From assembly GCF_022695595.1 (NCBI RefSeq), contig NZ_CP074380.1, positions 4,562,501 through 4,626,500 on the forward strand: a stretch of 64,000 nt of DNA. The letters are read 5' to 3'. This stretch comes from Streptomyces sp. MST-110588. Its GTDB lineage: Bacteria > Actinomycetota > Actinomycetes > Streptomycetales > Streptomycetaceae. Under the pieces are notes generated by a model that was not told the origin of the DNA, did no database searches, and saw nothing but the letters and a program-made list of their open reading frames with translations. Positions within the stretch are counted from its first letter, which is position 1; each line of letters starts with the position of its first letter. The translations under genes were made by a program, and so were the position numbers. Below are positions 16,713-26,437 of this stretch, in pieces.

Positions 16713-19460
16713 ATGACTTCCAGCGCGCAGGGACCCGAGCAGGGACCGGACCACGGAAAAGGCCACGGAGCGGACCGGACCGTGGACCGGCCGCAGGACC
16801 GGCCCGGGAACCGGCCCGCGGACCGGACCGTGGTCCGGCCCGCCGCCGGGCGGGCGCCGGACCGGTCCGGGTACCGGGCCCCCGGGCAGCCGGCGCCCAC
16901 CGCCAACGCGATGCGCCGGGCCCTGAAGCGGGCCCGCGACGGTGTGGCGCTGGACGTCACCGAGGCCGCCGTCCTGCTCCAGGCACGCGGCGCGGACCTG
17001 GAGGACCTGTGCGCCTCCGCCGCCCGGGTACGCGACGCGGGCCTGGAGGCAGCCGGCCGCCCCGGCGTCATCACGTACTCCAAGAGCGTCTTCATCCCGC
17101 TCACCCGCCTGTGCCGGGACAAATGCCACTACTGCACCTTTGTCACCGTCCCCGGCAAGCTGCGCCGCGCCGGACACGGCATGTTCATGTCCCCGGACGA
17201 GGTACTGGCCATCGCCCGCCGCGGCGCCGAACTGGGCTGCAAGGAAGCGCTGATCACCCTCGGCGACAAGCCCGAGGACCGCTGGCCCGAGGCACGCGAA
17301 TGGCTGGAGGCGGAGGGATACGACGACACCATCGCGTACGTACGCGCCATCGCCATCCGCATCCTGGAGGAGACCGGGCTGCTGCCCCACCTCAATCCGG
17401 GCGTCATGACCTGGACCGACTTCCAGCGCCTGAAGCCCGTCGCCCCCTCCATGGGCATGATGCTGGAGACCACGGCCACCCGCCTGTGGAGCGAGCCCGG
17501 CGGCCCCCACCACGGCTCCCCGGACAAGGAGCCCGCCGTACGGCTGCGCGCCCTGGAGGACGCCGGGCGCAGCTCCGTGCCCTTCACCAGCGGGCTGCTG
17601 CTGGGCATCGGCGAGACGTACGAGGAGCGCGCCGAGTCCCTGTTCGCGCTGCGCCGCGTCTCCCGGGCGTACCACGGCATCCAAGAACTGATCATGCAGA
17701 ACTTCCGCGCCAAGCCGGACACGGCGATGCGCGGCATGCCCGACGCCGAACTGGACGACCTGGTCGCCACCGTCGCCGTCGCCCGCCACATCATGGGCCC
17801 GGCCGCCTGCCTCCAGGCCCCGCCCAACCTCGTCGCGGGGGAGTACGCGCGCCTCATCCGCGCCGGCATCGACGACTGGGGCGGGGTCTCCCCGATCACC
17901 CCCGACCACGTCAACCCCGAGCGCCCCTGGCCCCAGATCGACGAACTGGCCGCACGCTCCGCGGAGGCCGGCTTCTCGCTGCGTGAACGCCTGGCCGTCT
18001 ACCCCGAGTACGTGCTGCGCGGCGAACCCTGGCTCGACCCCCGGCTGCTGCCGCACGTCACGGCGCTGGCCGACCCCGAAACGGGCCTGGCCGACGAGGA
18101 CGCCGTGGTCCAGGGACACCCCTGGCAGGAGCCCGACGAGGGCTTCTCGCTGCACTCCTTCGGCCGTACCGATCTGCACCGCACCATCGACACCGACGGC
18201 CGCACCGGCGACCGCCGCCAGGACTTCGACGACGTCTACGGCGACTGGGATTCGCTGCGCGAGGCCGCCGCCCCCGGGATGGTCCCCTCCCGCATCGACG
18301 CCGACGTCCGCGCCGCCCTCTCTGTCGCGGCCGAGGACCCGACCAAGCTCACCGACGCCGAGGCACTGGCTCTCCTGCACGCCGACGGCCCGGCCCTGGA
18401 CGCGCTGTGCCGGATCGCGGACGACCTGCGCCGGGCGGCGGTCGGCGACGACGTCACGTACATCACCACCCGCAACATCAACTTCACCAACGTCTGCTAC
18501 ACCGGCTGCCGGTTCTGCGCCTTCGCCCAGCGCCGCACGGACGCCGACGCCTACACGCTCTCCCTCTCCCAGGTGGCCGACCGCGCCCAGCAGGCGTGGG
18601 ACGTGGGCGCGGTGGAGGTGTGCATGCAGGGCGGCATCCACCCCGACCTGCCCGGTACGGCGTACTTCGACATCGCCCGGGCGGTCAAGGAACGTGTACC
18701 CGGCATGCACGTGCACGCCTTCTCGCCCATGGAGGTCGTCAACGGAGCGACCCGCACCGGCCTGTCCATCCGGGAGTGGCTGAGCGAGGCCAAGGCCGCC
18801 GGCCTGGACACCATTCCCGGCACCGCAGCCGAAATCCTGGACGACGAGGTCCGCTGGGTCCTCACCAAGGGCAAACTGCCCACCGCGACCTGGGTCGAGG
18901 TCATCAAGACCGCCCACGAGCTGGGCATCCGCTCCTCCTCGACCATGATGTACGGCCATGTGGACCAGCCGCGCCACTGGCTCGGCCACCTCCGCCTCCT
19001 GGCCCGGATCCAGCAGGAGACCGGCGGTTTCACCGAATTCGTCACCCTGCCCTTCATCCACACCAACGCCCCCGTCTACCTCGCGGGCATCGCCCGCCCC
19101 GGCCCCACCACCCGTGACAACCGTGCCGTGACCGCCATGGCCCGGATCCTGCTGCACCCGCACATCACCAACATCCAGACGAGCTGGGTCAAGCTCGGCG
19201 CGGAGGGCGCGGCGGAGATGCTGCGCTCGGGCGCCAACGACCTGGGCGGCACGCTGATGGAGGAGACCATCTCCCGCATGGCGGGCTCCGGTTACGGGTC
19301 CTACCGCTCCATCCAGGACCTGATCGCCATCGCGGACGCCGCGGGGCGCCCGGCCCGGCCCCGTACGACCACCTACGGGGAGGTGCCCGAGGAGCGGCAG
19401 GCGGCGGCGCTCGCCTCGGACGGGCACCTGCCGGAGCTGCTGCCGGTGGTGGAGCAGTAG
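16713..19460 (+). CDS. fbiC: Bifunctional FO synthase (CofG/CofH fusion)
   Basis: A 915-residue double radical-SAM enzyme that makes 7,8-didemethyl-8-hydroxy-5-deazariboflavin, the chromophore of coenzyme F420, from tyrosine and a flavin precursor. The N-terminal CofG half has the cluster motif CRDKCHYC near residue 134; the C-terminal CofH half has CYTGCRFC near residue 595. Long stretches match actinobacterial FbiC closely ([52 protein letters not shown]). The first 60 residues or so are a lineage-specific Gly/Pro/Arg/Asp-rich tail made of GPD/RP-like repeats. The ATG at 16713 abuts GGAGG, so the true start could be slightly downstream. It lies near three LLM-type enzymes that could use F420. 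Confidence 0.96.
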   Translation: MTSSAQGPEQGPDHGKGHGADRTVDRPQDRPGNRPADRTVVRPAAGRAPDRSGYRAPGQPAPTANAMRRALKRARDGVALDVTEAAVLLQARGADLEDLCASAARVRDAGLEAAGRPGVITYSKSVFIPLTRLCRDKCHYCTFVTVPGKLRRAGHGMFMSPDEVLAIARRGAELGCKEALITLGDKPEDRWPEAREWLEAEGYDDTIAYVRAIAIRILEETGLLPHLNPGVMTWTDFQRLKPVAPSMGMMLETTATRLWSEPGGPHHGSPDKEPAVRLRALEDAGRSSVPFTSGLLLGIGETYEERAESLFALRRVSRAYHGIQELIMQNFRAKPDTAMRGMPDAELDDLVATVAVARHIMGPAACLQAPPNLVAGEYARLIRAGIDDWGGVSPITPDHVNPERPWPQIDELAARSAEAGFSLRERLAVYPEYVLRGEPWLDPRLLPHVTALADPETGLADEDAVVQGHPWQEPDEGFSLHSFGRTDLHRTIDTDGRTGDRRQDFDDVYGDWDSLREAAAPGMVPSRIDADVRAALSVAAEDPTKLTDAEALALLHADGPALDALCRIADDLRRAAVGDDVTYITTRNINFTNVCYTGCRFCAFAQRRTDADAYTLSLSQVADRAQQAWDVGAVEVCMQGGIHPDLPGTAYFDIARAVKERVPGMHVHAFSPMEVVNGATRTGLSIREWLSEAKAAGLDTIPGTAAEILDDEVRWVLTKGKLPTATWVEVIKTAHELGIRSSSTMMYGHVDQPRHWLGHLRLLARIQQETGGFTEFVTLPFIHTNAPVYLAGIARPGPTTRDNRAVTAMARILLHPHITNIQTSWVKLGAEGAAEMLRSGANDLGGTLMEETISRMAGSGYGSYRSIQDLIAIADAAGRPARPRTTTYGEVPEERQAAALASDGHLPELLPVVEQ

Positions 19461-19603
19461 CAGGGGCCGGCCCCGTCGGCGACTGAAGGCGGAGAAGCGG
19501 GCGCTGCCGGAATCCGGGCTGTGGATAACTCCGCCGACGGGTCGTCCAGGCCGTACGGTGATCGGGCGAAGGCACCGGACGGCGGAGGGCGGAGGCGGGG
19601 CGG

Positions 19604-22600
19604 ATGGACCGGAAGCGGCTGTCGAGACAGGAGCTGGTCCGACGGCGCCGGCGCGGCGGTTTCGTGGGCCGCCGCGCGGAACTGGCCGCCTTCCGGGCCA
19701 ACTTGGGCCTGGACGCCGAGGACGAGGCGTATCAGTTCCTGTTCCATGTGCATGGCCAGGCGGGCGTGGGGAAGACCTCGCTGGTCCGGCAGTTCGAGCA
19801 GACGGCGCGGGAGTGCGGGGCGCTCACCGCGTACGTGGACGAGGCGGTCGGCACGGTCGCGGACGCCATGGCCGCCGTAAGTGCTCAACTGGCCCGTCAG
19901 GGCACCCCTTTGAAGGGCTTCGACAAACTCCTCGCCACGTACCGGGAGCGGCTTCACGAGGTGGAGTCCGCGGTGGCCGACCCGGAACTGACGGCGGATG
20001 CCACCGCCGCCGGGACCACCCCGCCACCGTCCACCGGCGCGATGATCGCCGCGCAAGTGGGACTGGCCGGGATCGGCCTGCTCCCCGGGATGGGAGCCGT
20101 CACCGGCGCCATGGACCCCGGCCATGTCGCCCGGGGCGCGGACCGGCTGCGCGGTCTGCTCAGCGCGCGGCTGCGCAGCCATGACGACGTCCAGCTCGTC
20201 ATGTCGCCCCTGGAGGTCCTCACCCCCGCCTTCCTGCGGGATCTGGACGGCGTGGCAGCCGCCGTGCCCTGGGTGGCGCTGTTCTTCGACACCTACGAAC
20301 GCACCGGCCCGTTCCTGGACGGCTGGCTGCGGGACATCCTGGTCAGCGAGCGGTACGGAACCCTGGCGTCCGAGGTGGTGGTGACCTTGGCGGGCCGTAC
20401 CGAACTGGACCGGCGCTGCTGGGCCGACTACCTCGACTGCATCGCGGACGTGCCGCTGGAGCCTTTCACCGCCGAGGAGGCCCGGGGATTCCTGGCCGCA
20501 CGGGAGATCGTCGACGAGCGCATCGTGGAGGTGATCCTGCGCCTGTCCGGGGGACTGCCGGTGCTGGTGTCCACCCTGGCCCTGAACCGCCCGTCGGCCC
20601 CGGAGGCGGTGGACGACCCCAGCGACACGGCCGTCGAACGCTTCCTGAAATGGGAGACCGACCCTTTCCGCAGGGAAGCCGCGCTGGCGGCGGCGCTGCC
20701 GCGCCATCTGGACGAGGACGTCTTCCGGACGGCGGTGGCCGGGGCACCCGCAGACGGCGGCCCGGGCGAAGAGACGAGCCCCGTGGACACCTCGGAGCTG
20801 TTCACATGGCTGGGGACGCTGCCGTTCGTGGCCGACCGGGGCGGACGCCGGGAGTACCACGAGGTGGTGCGTACGGCGATGCTGCGGTTGCAGCGGCGCA
20901 GATCGCCACGGACCTGGGCGACGCGCCACGCCCACCTGGCCGATGCCGCGGGCCGACGACGCACGGCGTACGAGGGCGGCCGGGACCCGGAGGAATGGTG
21001 GCGCGACGAACGGTGGCGCCAGGAGCGGCTGGAGGAGATCTACCACGCGCTGTGCGCCCGGTCCGCGACCGGCCCGGTCCACGGAGCACTCGCGCAGGCC
21101 CTGTCCGATGTGCTGGACGCCGCCGAGTACGCGCCCGGCGCCGCCCTGCGTGCGATTGCCGGGACGCTGGTGCAGGCGGGGGAGGACGGCGGGTCGCCAG
21201 AGGTACGTGCGTGGGGCGCCCGGCTGCGCGACGCGCTGGAGAGCCCGCACGGCGGACCGGCCGCCGTACTGACCACCCTGCTCGCCCAGCCCGGCATCGA
21301 CACCGGGCGGCAGGCCCGGATCCATCGGGTCCGTGGCCGCGAGCACCGCAAGGCCCAGGAGTGGGACGCGGCCTTCGCGGACTTCGACAGGTGTATCGAG
21401 CTGGACCCACGGGACGTGGGTGCGTTCGTCGGACGCGGACTGACCCATCGGCACATGCAGCAGTTCGAGCGTGCCCTCCAGGACTTCACCCGCGCAGTGG
21501 CGGTCGACCCCGGCTCGCGGGACGCCGTCGCGCAGCGCGGGGAAGCCAACCGCTACCTCCAGCGGCACGAGGATGCGCTGGCCGACTTCGACCGGGTGCT
21601 CGCCGCACACCCCCGGCTCGCGTGGGTCCTGGGCAGCAGAGCCGCGTCGCTGCGCTGCCTGGGCCGGCACGAGGAAGCACTGACGGCGCTGGACCGGGCG
21701 ATCGAGATCCGGCCGGGATACACCTGGGCCATGGGGGAGAAGAGCCAGACCTATCGGGAGATGGGCCGGTTCGGGGAGGCTCTGGACGAAATCGACCGGG
21801 CACTGCGTCTCAACCCCCAATATCTGTGGGCCCGGGTGCACCGCAGTGACCTGCTGTGGGAGACGGGGCGTTTCGAGGACGTGCTCGCCGAACTGGACCG
21901 GGCGCTCGCGCTGTTCCCGGACAGCGCGGTGCTGTTCCTGCGGCGTGGTGTGGCGCGGCGCAGTGTCGGGCGACTGGACGGGAGCCGTGCGGATCTCGAC
22001 CGCTGCGCGGCGCTCGGCTGGGATGGTGCCGCGCTCCACATCGAGCGCGGCACGACGCACCTGCTGCGGGAGGACGGGAACCGGGCGCTGACCGACTTCG
22101 AGCGGGCGCTCGGCTTCCTGGAGGGACCCGGTGCTCCCTGCGCCGTGGCGGCCGGTGTCACGCTGCTGAAGGCGTCCTGTCACCGCCGGGCCGGGGAGCA
22201 CCGGGCGGCGTCGGCAGCCGTCGATGCGGCACGGGGTCTCCTGGCGGCGACCGGGCCGGCCCCCGTTGTGGGCTTGTTCCTGCGCTACGAGGCCGCACTG
22301 ATCAAGAGTGCCGCTCAGGGGATCGCTGCCGCCACCGACGACTGGGAGGCCCTCGTGGCGCTCACGGACTTCCCGGACTTCGCCGAGCGTGTGCGATATC
22401 CGGGACGTGCGGCATATGGCGCGCGCGTGGTCGCGCAGGCGCGAACGGCCGTGGAACCACAGGACTCGGGCGAGCGGCATCTTCCGTTGCCGGTCCAGGC
22501 CGCTGTCGCCGTCGTCTCCCGGTGCGCGGCCGGGGACCGGGCGGGAGCCGAGGCCATGACGGCGGTGTTGGAGGAAACGGGCGGGTGGGAGAGCGTGGCC

Positions 22601-22723
22601 GTGACCGGATCCGGCATACGGGACCTCGCCCTGGTGCCGGGCGTCGATGCCGGGCGACTCGACGTACTGCGCCGAAGGCTCATACGGCGCTTGGAGGCGC
22701 ACGAGGTGCGTGACGGCGCGTGA
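19604..22723 (+). CDS. Large P-loop NTPase with C-terminal TPR array (STAND-like)
   Basis: A 1039-residue protein. A basic start is followed by FVGRRAELAAF, Walker A GQAGVGKT (residues 51-58) and a Walker-B-like VALFFDT (about 224-230). The C-terminal half carries at least seven TPR-like repeats (about 560-820; examples are AFADFDRCIELDPRDVGAF and ALDEIDRALRLNPQYLWA). A Gly/Ala-rich hydrophobic segment (residues 146-170, GLAGIGLLPGMGAVTGAM) interrupts the NTPase region and is unusual; it might bury in the fold or touch a membrane. The plan is that of STAND signalling ATPases, whose repeats sense a ligand. No DNA-binding or known effector domain is recognisable, and the role is unknown. A weak hairpin (AAAGGG/CCCTTT) follows the stop at 22723-22745. 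Confidence 0.75.
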   Translation: MDRKRLSRQELVRRRRRGGFVGRRAELAAFRANLGLDAEDEAYQFLFHVHGQAGVGKTSLVRQFEQTARECGALTAYVDEAVGTVADAMAAVSAQLARQGTPLKGFDKLLATYRERLHEVESAVADPELTADATAAGTTPPPSTGAMIAAQVGLAGIGLLPGMGAVTGAMDPGHVARGADRLRGLLSARLRSHDDVQLVMSPLEVLTPAFLRDLDGVAAAVPWVALFFDTYERTGPFLDGWLRDILVSERYGTLASEVVVTLAGRTELDRRCWADYLDCIADVPLEPFTAEEARGFLAAREIVDERIVEVILRLSGGLPVLVSTLALNRPSAPEAVDDPSDTAVERFLKWETDPFRREAALAAALPRHLDEDVFRTAVAGAPADGGPGEETSPVDTSELFTWLGTLPFVADRGGRREYHEVVRTAMLRLQRRRSPRTWATRHAHLADAAGRRRTAYEGGRDPEEWWRDERWRQERLEEIYHALCARSATGPVHGALAQALSDVLDAAEYAPGAALRAIAGTLVQAGEDGGSPEVRAWGARLRDALESPHGGPAAVLTTLLAQPGIDTGRQARIHRVRGREHRKAQEWDAAFADFDRCIELDPRDVGAFVGRGLTHRHMQQFERALQDFTRAVAVDPGSRDAVAQRGEANRYLQRHEDALADFDRVLAAHPRLAWVLGSRAASLRCLGRHEEALTALDRAIEIRPGYTWAMGEKSQTYREMGRFGEALDEIDRALRLNPQYLWARVHRSDLLWETGRFEDVLAELDRALALFPDSAVLFLRRGVARRSVGRLDGSRADLDRCAALGWDGAALHIERGTTHLLREDGNRALTDFERALGFLEGPGAPCAVAAGVTLLKASCHRRAGEHRAASAAVDAARGLLAATGPAPVVGLFLRYEAALIKSAAQGIAAATDDWEALVALTDFPDFAERVRYPGRAAYGARVVAQARTAVEPQDSGERHLPLPVQAAVAVVSRCAAGDRAGAEAMTAVLEETGGWESVAVTGSGIRDLALVPGVDAGRLDVLRRRLIRRLEAHEVRDGA

Positions 22724-22851
22724 AAGGGACGGTTCACGCCCCTTTTCGGGACGGGGCAGCGGCGAGATGCTGTTGACCCCTCAAGGAGCGGTGGCGGGCG
22801 GCGCGGGGCCGCTCGGCCACCGGCGGCCGACCACGGGGGAAGGGGGACGCC

Positions 22852-23781
22852 GTGCAAGGGATCCGGGCTCGGTGGGTGGTGGCGGTGGCAGCGCCGGCAC
22901 TGCTGGTGGCCTGCGGGAGCGGGGCGGACCAAGGGGCTCGCGGCTCGGGGGCCGCGCCGTCGTCCGCGCAGGGTGGCAGCGCGCCGGGGGAGACGGCCGG
23001 GTCGCCCGGGCAGGGCTCGGGACCGGGCGACGGCGGTAGTGACGGTGGGGGTGGCGACGGCGGTACGCGGACCAGCGCGTTGCCGGGCGGGCAGGTCCGT
23101 ACGCAGACGGGCAGCGTCGATCCGTACTCGTCCTCGTCGGGAGGGCGGCGTCCGAGCAAGGGCGTGGGCTGGCCGGGGCTGTACCCGTACGAGCCCACCA
23201 CCACCCCGACCGGCCTGTCGTCCTCCAAAAGCTCCTCGCCACCGTCGTCGCCCTCGACTCCGACAACCGCCCCCAATTCGGCTCCCGAACCGTCCCCGAC
23301 GTCGGCTCCGGAGACGGAGTCCGGACCGGGGACGGGCTCGGAGTTCAGCTCGGAGTCCGGCTCGGGGCCGGGCTCGGGATCCGGACCGGAGTCGGGCGCG
23401 GTGTTCGCGGAGAGGGCGAGGAACAACGGGGCGGTCCTGTCCATACGCTCCGGCTCCGGCGAGTGGTACCGGGCGCTTGTCCGGCGCGATTGCGGCGCGG
23501 TGAGCGATCCGGCGGAGAGCGGTGCGATGGCGACGCTCATCGACGGGCTACGGGCGGTCTGCCCGGCCGTGGTGAGCGGCGGCAGCCCCGACTGGAGCAC
23601 CGCCGACGCCGCGTACACGCAGCTCAGCGGCGCGGGCGGGGCCCCGGACGGCGGCTGTTACGGGCGGGTCGGATTCGAGGTGCTGCGCGTACTGGTCACC
23701 GCCCACAGGGAGGACCCGGAGACGGAATTCCACATAGCCGAGGACGGCCCCGGGGGCGGTGGGTGCCAGGCGCCGTCGTAA
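22852..23781 (+). CDS. Secreted lipoprotein with Ser/Pro/Gly-rich linker
   Basis: 309 residues. The signal peptide ends in a lipobox LLVACGS, so the mature protein should be lipid-anchored at the outer membrane face. About 160 residues of disordered linker follow (Gly/Ser, then Pro/Ser/Glu repeats of the type [12 protein letters not shown]). A C-terminal domain of about 125 residues (from FAERARNNGAVLSI to the end) contains four Cys (DCGAVSD, AVCPAV, GGCYGR, GGCQAPS) that could form two disulfides. The GTG at 22852 has a GGGGGAAGGGGGA ribosome binding site. I do not recognise the C-terminal domain. Confidence 0.78.
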   Translation: MQGIRARWVVAVAAPALLVACGSGADQGARGSGAAPSSAQGGSAPGETAGSPGQGSGPGDGGSDGGGGDGGTRTSALPGGQVRTQTGSVDPYSSSSGGRRPSKGVGWPGLYPYEPTTTPTGLSSSKSSSPPSSPSTPTTAPNSAPEPSPTSAPETESGPGTGSEFSSESGSGPGSGSGPESGAVFAERARNNGAVLSIRSGSGEWYRALVRRDCGAVSDPAESGAMATLIDGLRAVCPAVVSGGSPDWSTADAAYTQLSGAGGAPDGGCYGRVGFEVLRVLVTAHREDPETEFHIAEDGPGGGGCQAPS

Positions 23782-23846
23782 GGGAACGGCCGCCGTGAGG
23801 AAATGGCCGCGGTGCGGGAACGGCCGCCGTGCGGGAGGAGGCCGCG

Positions 23847-24743
23847 ATGGGGGAGGAGGGGGACGGGGAGCCGGGCCGGGCTCCGGGCGCGGCGCCGGGG
23901 GCGACTCCGCTGCGTACGCTCCTGCTCCAGGCGGGCGCGGCGGTCGGGGCGCAACTGTCACTGCTGGCTGCGCTGTTGTACTACTTCGGGTGGGTGCGCA
24001 GTGCGGCGCGGGCCTCCTACTTCGGCTTCGCCGAGAGCCACCTGGCGCCTTCCGCGCAGTGGTACATGCTCAGCAGCGTGCCCGCCCTGTACGAGCCGTT
24101 CCTCGTGGCCTCGGGGACGCTGCTGCTGTGGCGGATCGGTGACCCGCTGCTCGTACGGACGCTGACCGCCCGGCCACGCGCCCGGCGGCTGTGCTGCGCC
24201 GGGCTGGTGGCGGCCCTGCCCGCCGTCCCCCTGGCGCTGTGGGCGATGACCCGCCTCTCGCCCGGGTGGTGGGAGCTGGCGCTGCCCGCCTCGCTGACCG
24301 CCGGGGTGCTGCTGGCGTCCTACGGGTGCGCGCTGTGGTCCCGTACGAGTACCGGGACGGGCGCCGACCCGGCCTGGACGCTGTGGCCCGCGTCGATGGG
24401 GCTCTACGCCGTCGGGCTGGTGGTGGTGCTGGTCTTCTGGACGGTGGGCGCCTTCGCCTCCGTCGAGGGCCGTGGCTCGGCGATGCGTATGGCGGCCACG
24501 CTCGAACACCACCTCGGCGTAGTCGTCTACAGCGCCCAGGACCTGCGGCTGTCGGCCCCCGGCGTCGATGTCACCTTCTACCCGGACCGGGGCGCGTACC
24601 ACTACCGCTACCAGGGGCTGAAGTTCTACGCCTACGCCAACGGCAAGCTGTTCCTGCTGCCGCGCGGCTGGACGTACGACCGGCCGCAGACGATCGTCCT
24701 GCCGGACCGTGAGGGCCTGCGGGTCGAGTACGTCGGCCCATGA
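23847..24743 (+). CDS. Integral membrane protein of unknown function
   Basis: 298 residues with about five predicted membrane helices (for example AQLSLLAALLYYFGWV, CCAGLVAALPAVPLALWAM, LALPASLTAGVLLASY, GLYAVGLVVVLVFWTVGAF). A soluble C-terminal domain follows (VVYSAQDLRLSAPGVDVTFYPD and later). The ATG at 23847 has GGGAGGAGG at good spacing; the upstream GTG at 23829 is less likely. It lies 65 bases after the lipoprotein gene on the same strand, so the two could be co-expressed. No family recognised. Confidence 0.75.
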   Translation: MGEEGDGEPGRAPGAAPGATPLRTLLLQAGAAVGAQLSLLAALLYYFGWVRSAARASYFGFAESHLAPSAQWYMLSSVPALYEPFLVASGTLLLWRIGDPLLVRTLTARPRARRLCCAGLVAALPAVPLALWAMTRLSPGWWELALPASLTAGVLLASYGCALWSRTSTGTGADPAWTLWPASMGLYAVGLVVVLVFWTVGAFASVEGRGSAMRMAATLEHHLGVVVYSAQDLRLSAPGVDVTFYPDRGAYHYRYQGLKFYAYANGKLFLLPRGWTYDRPQTIVLPDREGLRVEYVGP

Positions 24744-24865
24744 GGCGGTCGGTGCGGGCCCCGGGCAGGCCGAACCCGGCTGCGGCCTGCAAAGGGCGCG
24801 CACCTGGGCCCGCGCCTTGGCCTCATGCCTGGGCCCGCGCGGACCATGGCAGCACGCGCATTGGC

Positions 24866-24940
24866 GTGCCGGGTGATGTCCTGTCGGGTCATGCCGTGCC
24901 GGGTCATGCCGTGCCGGGTCATGCCGTGCCGGGTCATGTC
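24866..24940 (+). repeat. 15-bp tandem repeat, 5 copies
   Basis: Units of the form GTGCCGGGTCATGCC run from 24866 to 24940 in exact 15-base steps; the first two and last copies differ by one to three bases. The array sits about 60 bases before the cobalamin riboswitch, so it lies in or just upstream of its promoter. Confidence 0.85.
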
Positions 24941-24997
24941 GTGTAGCGGTGGCCGGAGTCACAGCGGCGGCTCTGGCCGTAACCGAGCGGCCGGGCT

Positions 24998-25137
24998 TAG
25001 TCTTTGGCGTGTTCCGCCTGTGGGCGGAGTGACAACTTCATGCGTACGCGACTGGGGAAAGCCGGTGGGAATCCGGCGCTGACCTGCAACCGTGTGCGGC
25101 GCGATCACCGCGCCGCGAGTCGGACCGCCCGGCGCGC
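24998..25137 (+). ncRNA. Cobalamin riboswitch
   Basis: The conserved core GGGGAAAGCCGGTGGGAATC (25054-25073) is followed by CGGCGCTGACCTGCAACCGT. This is the B12-box region of adenosylcobalamin-type aptamers, and the 3' part has the expected GAGTCGGAC-like end (25116-25125). Boundaries are estimated. It sits 166 bases before the ATG of the first gene of the ECF operon, so cobalamin should switch that operon off. A possible expression platform lies at 25200-25250, where CCCCTGCCGC can pair with GCGCGGCAGGGG. Confidence 0.92.
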
Positions 25138-25302
25138 CACGTGAACCGCTTCTCACTGTCATGGTCCGCAGCGTGGAGCCCTGAGCCCTCCGGTTCTTCG
25201 GCCCCTGCCGCTTCCTCTCGGAACGCGCGTCAGGGGTTTGTCGCGCGGCAGGGGTGTGTCCAGGGGCCCGGTGCGGCCCCGGAACCGAAGGGCACCCTTG
25301 CG

Positions 25303-26325
25303 ATGACCGGTGCGATACGCGCGTTAGCCGCCGCCCTGGCCGTGCTGGCGGCGGCGGTCGGCGCGGGGCTCGCCCTGCCGGGAACGGCCGCCGCGGTGGA
25401 CACCGGCCGGGGCCGGGCGGGCTTCTGCCCCGGCACCAACGGCGTGACCGTCGTCGTCGACTTCCGCGAACTGGGCGGCAGCGTCATCGTGCGGTGCGCC
25501 GTCGGCCGCCAGTCCACCGGGCTCGCCGCCCTCAAGGCCGCCGGCATCCGGGTCACCGGGACCAACCGGTGGGGTGAGGCGTTCATCTGCCGTCTGGAGA
25601 ACAAGCCGGGGCCGGAGCGCGAAACCTGCATCGACACCCCGCCGACCCGGGCCTATTGGTCGTACTGGCATGCGCCCAACGGCGGCCGGTGGACCTACAG
25701 CCAGTACGGCGCCACCTACCGTACGCCGCCCGCGGGCAGCTTCGAGGGCTGGTCGTTCTCCCTGAACCGGGACGAGGGCGGGGCACCCGCGCCCCGTATC
25801 GCCCCCAGGCGGCCGGCACCCGCACCGGCGCCGGGGGACGGCGACGGCGGTAGTGGCGGTGGCGGCACCCAGGGTGGCGGCCAAGGCGGAAACAGCGGCA
25901 GCAGTGGCGGAAGCGGCGCGAGCGGCGGGAGCGGCGGAGGCAGCGATTCCGGTACGTCGGCGGGCGACGGCTCCCCGGCCGGCGGCACCGGTACGTCGTC
26001 CGCGGGCAACGGCGACGACTCGTACGGACGCCGGGAGCCGGGCCGTACGACAGACCCGCGGGAAGACGAAGACATGGACCGGCAGCCCCGGAACGACGAA
26101 CAGGAGAAGGCGAAGGACAAGGCCGAAAGTAGGGAGCCGGGCGAGGCCCAAGGTGATGGCGGGGGCAACGGCGAGGAGGGTGACGGCAGTTACGCGCCCT
26201 CCGCCCCACGGGCCGCGTCCGGTGCGCCGGTCCCCGTGCCGACCGAGGCCCCGGCTGGTACGGCGGCGAGGACCGGCAGACCGCGGACGCCGCCCACGAC
26301 GGCGGCATCCCCGTCGGGACGGTGA
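25303..26325 (+). CDS. Exported, membrane-anchored B12-binding candidate (DUF4430-like), C-terminus frame-shifted
   Basis: First gene after the riboswitch. A signal peptide (MTGAIRALAAALAVLAAAVG, ending TAAAV) is followed by a 130-residue beta-rich domain: strand TVVVDFRELGG, LAALKAAGIRVTGTNRWGEAFICRL, then RAYWSYWHAPNGGRWTYSQYG and SFEGWSFSL. This layout resembles DUF4430, the C-terminal domain of transcobalamin-type proteins; that is my inference. A long Gly/Ser-rich linker follows. The frame as written ends at 26325, but shifting +1 in the C-run at 26249-26252 gives GWYGGEDRQ, a membrane helix (VIGAGVAAALAVAAGL) and a basic tail, ending at 26441 with an ATGA overlap onto the next gene. The shifted end is almost certainly the true one. 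Confidence 0.78.
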   Translation: MTGAIRALAAALAVLAAAVGAGLALPGTAAAVDTGRGRAGFCPGTNGVTVVVDFRELGGSVIVRCAVGRQSTGLAALKAAGIRVTGTNRWGEAFICRLENKPGPERETCIDTPPTRAYWSYWHAPNGGRWTYSQYGATYRTPPAGSFEGWSFSLNRDEGGAPAPRIAPRRPAPAPAPGDGDGGSGGGGTQGGGQGGNSGSSGGSGASGGSGGGSDSGTSAGDGSPAGGTGTSSAGNGDDSYGRREPGRTTDPREDEDMDRQPRNDEQEKAKDKAESREPGEAQGDGGGNGEEGDGSYAPSAPRAASGAPVPVPTEAPAGTAARTGRPRTPPTTAASPSGR

Positions 26326-26437
26326 TCGGGGCGGGTGTCGCCGCCGCGCTCGCCGTCGCGGCCGGTCTCACCGCCCGGCACCGCCGCACCGGCTCGCCGA
26401 GTCGCGCGGGCCGTTCAGGGCGTACCGGCGGCGCCCC

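Noticed and set aside
16617..19427. 936-residue minus-strand frame antisense to fbiC
   Set aside because: Shadow frame caused by high third-position GC; fbiC on the plus strand is certain.
19373..22702. 1109-residue minus-strand frame antisense to the TPR protein
   Set aside because: Shadow frame without domain motifs; the plus-strand protein has Walker motifs and TPRs.
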